Notes under the pieces: generated by a model | Database searches by the model: none | The model's input: the letters and a program-made list of their open reading frames with translations, nothing else | Told to the model about the DNA's origin: nothing | Shown: positions 59,359 through 64,000 of the stretch, in pieces | How the letters are laid out: every line of letters starts with the position of its first letter | Numbering within the stretch: position 1 is the stretch's first letter | Position numbers and translations under genes: made by a program | DNA from: Prolixibacteraceae bacterium | GTDB taxonomy: Bacteria; Bacteroidota; Bacteroidia; Bacteroidales; Prolixibacteraceae | DNA length: 64,000 bases | Direction: 5' to 3' | NCBI GenBank assembly: GCA_018648265.1 | Contig: JABGRN010000003.1 | Span: forward strand, 1 to 64,000

Positions 59359-62163
59359 TTATTGATCTTCCTTCTCCCTATTTTCTAATCGGTATTCATC
59401 TTTCTCTTTACTCTCCCGAATCATGTCCACATTATTATCCATTATTGGCGATTCTTCCAAAGCTTTCCAATCGAAATTTTCATCGAACGGGTCAAGTGCT
59501 TTTTGTGGGTCGAAAACCCGTGGGTCTGCTGCAATAGCTTTGTAAGGTTCGTAATTTGGTGTGTTGGTGAAAAAATCGGATAAATCTGTCGCGCCGGCAT
59601 CGTACTGATTTAAATAGGGCATTCCCAAAATATTCCAGAAAGTTTTAAAAATACTTCCAAAACTATAATGGCCGTGGCTCACGTAATCTTTTTTCACCCA
59701 AGGCGAAATAAGCATTAAAATGCTTCGGTGTGCATCAATGTGGTCAACGCCATTTTGCGCATCGTCTTCGGTAATTACAATCAACATATTTTCCCAATAA
59801 GGCGTGTGCGACAAGTATTCCACAATCCGCCCAACTGCCAAATCATTGTCGGCCATGTAACTCTCGCGGAAAGGAAATCCAGCTTCTGGTCGCTCACCGG
59901 CTCCGTGGTCGTTGGGAATAATTACAGTTATAAAAGCCGGCATGGTATCCTTACCATTCATCCATTTTTCTTCAAATTCTTTTTGAAATTGGTCAATGCG
60001 AAACTGGTCGGGAATTGCCATATTATAAGTTGGAAATTGTTTTGAAGTGCGATCCCAAATTGGCTTTGGAAGCGGATAATTTATGTAATGCCTGATTCCT
60101 TCATATTTGTACTTTTCATCATAAATTCCCGGTTCAAACATTATACTAAATCCAAAGTTGAAAAAATCGATATTGTTACGTTCCAGATGATCCCACATTG
60201 AACCGGCTTCGTTGTAATCTTCAGGATAAATTGCTCCGGCAGCTCCGTTCATCGCAAAAACTCCGGGTGCATTCGAGTTAAAATCAAAGGAACGGTTTCC
60301 TCCGTAACTTGCTGCGGTACAGGTTTCCACCCATTCATTAGGATAAGTATTAACCAGCCAGCGATGACCATCGGCAGAAACATCTGCATCAACATAAAAA
60401 TTATCGCTTATTGCAAAATCGTTTGCAATCTTTAAATGGTTCGACATTATGCTGGCATTTTCAACAGAAGCTGTTCTTTTGGAATTCTGAAATGAAACTC
60501 CGGAACCATACCGAGCCAATTCAGCTTCTCCATTACCTTTTTCAACTTGACCAAAAACTTCGTCGTAAGTTCTGTTTTCTTTCGAAATAAAAACAATGTG
60601 TTTTATTGGGCTCTCTTTTTCTCCCGGATAAAGTGGAACCGGATTATTTTTACGCCATTCAAATTTCTCGGACGAGGCTTTTTCAAAATTGAAATTGTTG
60701 GTAATTACCTGATTGGTATAATTTTTTAATTCTTCATCAGTAGGAATATCCAGAATTTGTACAGAGCCTTTCATTAACGAGCCAATATAACTACCCTCCG
60801 GACCTCTTTCGAAATTTACTCCTCCGTTTGGCCCACTTCCAAAACCTTTGGCATTTGCAATAATTAATTTTTTACCATTGTTACTAACTTCAACTTTAGC
60901 TGGAAACCACCCAGTTGGAATGTGCCCGATTACTTCAAGTTTTTCAACATCGATTACCGCTACTGCATTTATTCCCGACTCGGCAACATACAACCGTTTA
61001 TTGTCTGGCGAAAGTGCCAAACCAAAAGGTATTACACCACGAAATTGTTTAACTCGGTCGTCGGGTTTTAGGAAAATGGTATTTACAACGGTATCTTTTT
61101 CAATGGAAATTACCGAAATATTATCGTTTGTTCCGTTGCTAACAAAAACGTATTTGTCGGTTGCTACCAATGAATTTGGACTTGCACCGCCAACCGCTGG
61201 AATATCTTCTACTTTTGCTCCAACCAAATTTCCGGTTTTGGTTTTTGCAATAACTTTCGGATTCTCAGGATTTTCTAAACTAACCGTAAAAACAGAAAAT
61301 GCTTCAGGAGAATTCATCTCTCCCAAACCAGGAACTGAAAGACTATCATTTTCAATTCCTTTAATCATTTCCTCGCTGCCATACTCGAAAGCAGGATATT
61401 TCAGTGCTTTTTCTCCTACGTTTTTTTCGGTAATCCCGTTTATTAAATTGTATTCAAACATGCCCACATTGGCAACATAAATTTTCTTTTCGTCGGGTGA
61501 CAAACAAATTCCAAACGGGTATCTTCCAACCGGAACATTGTGTTCTATTTTATTGGTTTCGGTATTTGCGATTACCATTCTAAAACCGATTTGGTCAACT
61601 GCATAAAGTTTTTTGCCATCTTCAGAAAGCGTTAAATCGCCAATGTAACCGTGCGAATAATCTACACTGTCGGAAACAAACGAGCAGTCGATAGAATCTT
61701 TTTTCTCGCCAGTTAGAATATCAAAAATGTATATTTTATTCGTTTGTCCGCCGGCAACATAAACCACGCTGTTGTCTTTTGAAATGGCAAGTCCCATAAA
61801 AACAGATGCCAGAACTCCTTCATCTGTTGAAGGACCGGGTGGCACTTGCTGAACTTCAGGATTCTCAGACAAAATATTTCGGATAATAGTTATAGAAAGC
61901 GGACTTGTTCCGGAGTTTGCTGTTATTGCAGTATTCCCATCTGGACTTAAAGTTAAACCAAATGGATGCGGCGCAATAACAATACTTTTACCTGCCGGTG
62001 CTACAATTCGTCCGTTGGGAATTATAGTTTCGCCCGTTTTGTCGATTGTTACAAAACGGTCGCCTGCCGGTGCTGTTATAATCCAAGGGTTTATTTCTTT
62101 ATTTTTAGAACACGAAAAAAGAATTGCGACTCCAAGCAAAAGAAAAATTATTTTGGCTTTCAT
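59359..62163 (-). CDS. Beta-propeller (YncE-like)/phosphoesterase fusion lipoprotein
   Basis: About 934 aa from ATG 62163, which starts a lipoprotein signal (MKAKIIFLLLGVAILFSCSK); the frame extends upstream to 62256 only by running into the 126-bp repeat. Residues 40-480 are a seven-bladed YncE/lactonase-like propeller (ANSGTSPLSITII; NKIYIFDILTG; YPFGICLSPDEKKIYVANVG). The C-terminal half is an alkaline-phosphatase-like phosphoesterase domain (HIVFISKENRTYDEVFGQ, DNFYVDADVSADGHRW, VITEDDAQNGVDHIDAHRS). This architecture is known in Bacteroidota; the substrate is unclear. It is anchored in a membrane. Confidence 0.9.
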   Translation of the reverse strand: MKAKIIFLLLGVAILFSCSKNKEINPWIITAPAGDRFVTIDKTGETIIPNGRIVAPAGKSIVIAPHPFGLTLSPDGNTAITANSGTSPLSITIIRNILSENPEVQQVPPGPSTDEGVLASVFMGLAISKDNSVVYVAGGQTNKIYIFDILTGEKKDSIDCSFVSDSVDYSHGYIGDLTLSEDGKKLYAVDQIGFRMVIANTETNKIEHNVPVGRYPFGICLSPDEKKIYVANVGMFEYNLINGITEKNVGEKALKYPAFEYGSEEMIKGIENDSLSVPGLGEMNSPEAFSVFTVSLENPENPKVIAKTKTGNLVGAKVEDIPAVGGASPNSLVATDKYVFVSNGTNDNISVISIEKDTVVNTIFLKPDDRVKQFRGVIPFGLALSPDNKRLYVAESGINAVAVIDVEKLEVIGHIPTGWFPAKVEVSNNGKKLIIANAKGFGSGPNGGVNFERGPEGSYIGSLMKGSVQILDIPTDEELKNYTNQVITNNFNFEKASSEKFEWRKNNPVPLYPGEKESPIKHIVFISKENRTYDEVFGQVEKGNGEAELARYGSGVSFQNSKRTASVENASIMSNHLKIANDFAISDNFYVDADVSADGHRWLVNTYPNEWVETCTAASYGGNRSFDFNSNAPGVFAMNGAAGAIYPEDYNEAGSMWDHLERNNIDFFNFGFSIMFEPGIYDEKYKYEGIRHYINYPLPKPIWDRTSKQFPTYNMAIPDQFRIDQFQKEFEEKWMNGKDTMPAFITVIIPNDHGAGERPEAGFPFRESYMADNDLAVGRIVEYLSHTPYWENMLIVITEDDAQNGVDHIDAHRSILMLISPWVKKDYVSHGHYSFGSIFKTFWNILGMPYLNQYDAGATDLSDFFTNTPNYEPYKAIAADPRVFDPQKALDPFDENFDWKALEESPIMDNNVDMIRESKEKDEYRLENREKEDQ

Positions 62164-62228
62164 AAGAATTATTTTTAAGAATTGAAATTTAGTATTTTTT
62201 AGTAACAAAGTTGGTGAGATAATTAATA

Positions 62229-62354
62229 ATACCGATTTAACAACCAAATGTCGCATACTTTCGTTTTACTCAGCATACTCCTTTGTTGTAGTATCGGCAT
62301 TAACCATTATAAACTTCGAAATTGCCATGCGGCATTTCAAAGTACAATTGGTAT
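62229..62354 (+). repeat. 126-bp palindromic MITE-like repeat, copy C
   Basis: Starts ATACCGATT, ends AATTGGTAT, and differs from the copy at 12615 in two bases. It lies 66 bp upstream of the propeller/phosphoesterase start, in the intergenic gap. The same hairpin pairing is seen (AAATGTCGCAT with ATGCGGCATTT). No transposase is nearby. Confidence 0.85.
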
Positions 62355-62396
62355 AAAAACCTAAACCAGATAAACTAGAAAAGATAATTTTCAAAA

Positions 62397-62493
62397 AACA
62401 AATATCAAATAATTTTCAATTTTTTAAATATTCAAATTCTAAATATTCCTAATATGTTTTATGCAATTTGTAATTTGATAATTGTTATTTGTT
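62397..62493. repeat. Cargo-free inverted low-complexity element
   Basis: AACAAAT (62397-62403) pairs with ATTTGTT (62487-62493), and ATCAAAT (62404-62410) with ATTTGAT (62473-62479). The words match the element at 4912-5071. It sits 43 bp after the 126-bp repeat. Confidence 0.6.
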
Positions 62494-62575
62494 ATTTTCC
62501 GCAAAAAAACAAAGCCTTCCCCGTTTTATCGGGGAATATTAGAAATAAGATAATATGGAAGAAATTGATTTCAAT

Positions 62576-63439
62576 TTATTTATTTAACTCAATTTCCCAG
62601 CCGTAATCTACATATTCCCAATTAAAGTTGTCTCCTTCAATATTTATTAAAAGATAGCCCTCTTCAGTACCATGATAAGTTCCTCCCCACCAGCTTGCCG
62701 ATACCGCGCCTGCAGTTATAAATTGAACATCCTTCACTTTTATTTCTTCATACAAATGCATGTGGCCTTGTAAAACTAATTTCAGATTTTTACCTTCGAA
62801 CATATCCCAGATTTCCTTGAAATTTTTAAAAGTATCGGTATTTGTATATTTCCCATGTAACACAGGATAATAAACAGATAAAAAAGGAACGTGAACAGAA
62901 ATAATGATTGGAGTTTCAGCATCAACTTTTTCTAGATCTTCTTTCAGCCAAAGTTTTTGTTTTTCATCAACTACCGAATTGCTGGTATTTAGAACAATAA
63001 AATGCCATCCTTTATTATCGAAAGAATAATAACTTTCATGTATATAATTTTCAAACATCCCTTCATTATACAGTGGGTTATTTTTTTCACAGCCAAAAAA
63101 TCGGTCGTGGTTTCCAACTGTTGCGTAATAATCTATATCAGAGTTTGCAATAACATTGGCATATCGTTTATAAAGTTCATGAGCTGTTTTGGCATCTTCT
63201 CCCAAAACATCAATATCAACATTGTCGCCACCAGTTAGAATAAAATCTATGTTATGCGTTTTTGCCGATTCGATTGCTTTCTCAATTCCTTGAAAACAGT
63301 TATTGTCGCGTTTGTTTAAATGAATATCAGTAAAAAAAGCAAAGCTGAATTTGTTAATTTTCTCTGGATTATCTGGCTGAGCAGCTCCAACAAAACTAAT
63401 AGTCAAAATGAAGACAAAAATATTAAGGAGATACTTCAT
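62576..63439 (-). CDS. Secreted calcineurin-like metallophosphoesterase
   Basis: 287 aa with signal peptide MKYLLNIFVFILTISFVGAAQ. Motifs of the calcineurin superfamily: FAFFTDIHLNKRDNN (DxH), LTGGDNVD (GDxxD-like), TVGNHDRFFG (GNHD), IISVHVPF (H) and LVLQGHMHLYEE (GHxH). Likely acts on extracellular or periplasmic phosphoesters. The length is typical. There is no lipobox or sorting domain. Confidence 0.92.
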   Translation of the reverse strand: MKYLLNIFVFILTISFVGAAQPDNPEKINKFSFAFFTDIHLNKRDNNCFQGIEKAIESAKTHNIDFILTGGDNVDIDVLGEDAKTAHELYKRYANVIANSDIDYYATVGNHDRFFGCEKNNPLYNEGMFENYIHESYYSFDNKGWHFIVLNTSNSVVDEKQKLWLKEDLEKVDAETPIIISVHVPFLSVYYPVLHGKYTNTDTFKNFKEIWDMFEGKNLKLVLQGHMHLYEEIKVKDVQFITAGAVSASWWGGTYHGTEEGYLLINIEGDNFNWEYVDYGWEIELNK

Positions 63440-63467
63440 TGAATAAATTATTATCTTTTATAAAAAA

Positions 63468-63497
63468 GTAAAAGGTCCGGAAATTTTCCGAACCTAA
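63468..63497 (-). terminator. Terminator of the partial gene at the window end
   Basis: GGTCCGG (63474-63480) and CCGAACC (63488-63494) make a stem around an AT loop. On the minus strand it is followed by CTTTTACTTTTTT, 25 nt beyond the stop of the partial gene. Confidence 0.6.
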
Positions 63498-63519
63498 ATA
63501 TTACTAATACTATAATGAA

Positions 63520-64000
63520 CTAATTAATCTGTTTAACTGTAAACGGATATTTGTCTGCACCAATGTCATAACCGCTAAAATCCAATTCGAGGTAAAGCTC
63601 GTTTGCAATTGCATTGTAGGTTCCGGCAGCACCACTATGAAAAGTCATTTCGTCTCCGTAAGAAACAAACGTAACATCGTTAACCAATGTAACAGACCCG
63701 GTAAAAGTGTCAATGTCAATATCGCCAAGTTGAAACTCTAATTCTACAACAGCCGTGGCGTCTGCCCAAAAATCGAATTTAAGTTTTAGTTTTTTACAAT
63801 CATTCTCTAACTTTTCACCTATACAAAAAGTTGGGCTGTAACTTTCCCATACGCCATCTGTACAAGAAATATTTCCAACCCATCGATCGGCTAAACAACC
63901 CACCGGAGGAACATAATAATCCATTATAATCGTCCAGTCTGAAAAATTGCCTGATGGAGCTGTGATCCGATATTTTCGAGGTGTTGAAAAATCACCATAA
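63520..64000 (-). CDS. Unknown secreted or surface protein, 5' end beyond the window
   Basis: The frame is open to the window edge: before the internal Met at 63924 it continues upstream as YGDFSTPRKYRITAPSGNFS and DWTII. About 160 codons are visible. The seen part is beta-rich with regular Gly/Asp turns (DIDIDTFTGSVTLVND; LYLELDFSGYDIGADKYPF) and four cysteines that may pair (GCLADR, ISCTDG, TFCIGE, NDCKKL), so it is probably an extracytoplasmic domain. I do not recognise the family. It is followed by a terminator. Confidence 0.7.
   Translation of the reverse strand, partial: YGDFSTPRKYRITAPSGNFSDWTIIMDYYVPPVGCLADRWVGNISCTDGVWESYSPTFCIGEKLENDCKKLKLKFDFWADATAVVELEFQLGDIDIDTFTGSVTLVNDVTFVSYGDEMTFHSGAAGTYNAIANELYLELDFSGYDIGADKYPFTVKQIN

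Noticed and set aside
62164-62256. Upstream extension of the propeller/phosphoesterase protein by 31 residues
   Set aside because: It runs into the 126-bp repeat, and the ATG at 62163 begins a perfect lipoprotein signal.

Overview
The window looks like a chromosomal segment of a free-living, polysaccharide-degrading Bacteroidota, most likely a Marinilabiliales/Prolixibacteraceae-type marine or sediment bacterium (inference from gene content only). The signs are AT-rich DNA, Bacteroidota promoters of the TAnnTTTG (-7) type, hardly any Shine-Dalgarno signals, several type IX secretion (T9SS) C-terminal sorting domains (GH10 xylanase, CotH-like protein and two unknown secreted proteins), many lipoproteins, a one-at-a-time sulfatase, a TonB-dependent receptor with carboxypeptidase-like regulatory domain, and 3-keto-disaccharide hydrolase (DUF1080) paralogues. 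No rRNA, tRNA or CRISPR was recognised.

Layout. 1-9 kb is mostly housekeeping: a WalJ-like metallo-hydrolase, a DUF4143 AAA ATPase with its own operator, an EFR1-type ferredoxin, a PurF-like protein lacking the usual N-terminal cysteine, an isochorismatase-like gene broken by one in-frame TAA, a KpsF-like SIS protein, and sucCD. 9-17 kb is an accessory stretch on the minus strand (T9SS protein, HAD phosphatase, VOC protein, an AraC regulator broken by one in-frame TAA, Fic protein) followed by a small helical protein, an AI-2E-family transporter and pepD. 17-33 kb holds rluF and a polysaccharide-utilisation region without SusC/SusD: GH10 xylanase, DUF1080, heparinase II/III, CBM9-like and amidohydrolase genes, a sulfatase, a DoxX-oxidoreductase fusion, a TonB-dependent receptor and a class C beta-lactamase-like hydrolase. 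33-47 kb has two DUF5655 proteins, a T9SS protein, a VTT membrane protein, a sugar transport/phosphorylation operon (SSS symporter, ROK kinase, SIS isomerase), two nearly identical DUF1080 lipoproteins, a cysteine-rich LRR lipoprotein and a CotH-family protein.

47-56 kb is the most unusual part. It is a TetR-controlled efflux operon resembling E. coli cecR-ybhGFSR plus an outer-membrane TolC: tetR, tolC, HlyD/YbhG, two separate ABC ATPases corresponding to the two halves of YbhF, and two ABC-2 permeases. Every gap between cistrons from tolC to the last permease is filled by a low-complexity repeat element. Four of these are cargo modules in which a small ORF is enclosed by inverted arrays: three encode S23/IVP-type four-helix-bundle proteins (the family found in 23S rRNA intervening sequences) and one encodes an unknown 198-aa protein. 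Each left array starts within about 10 nt of the upstream stop codon, and each right array ends 5-9 nt before the downstream ATG. I regard these intervening-sequence-like modules in a protein-coding operon as the best candidate for an undescribed system here.

56-64 kb carries a deoC - sugar permease - ribokinase operon for (deoxy)ribose use, a beta-propeller/phosphoesterase lipoprotein, a metallophosphoesterase, and a gene cut by the window end. Scattered through the window are a 126-bp palindromic MITE-like repeat (two near-identical full copies and one partial), several cargo-free inverted low-complexity elements, and clear palindromic operators in front of the AAA ATPase, Fic, TonB receptor and tetR genes. 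All functional calls come from reading motifs by eye; no database search was possible.
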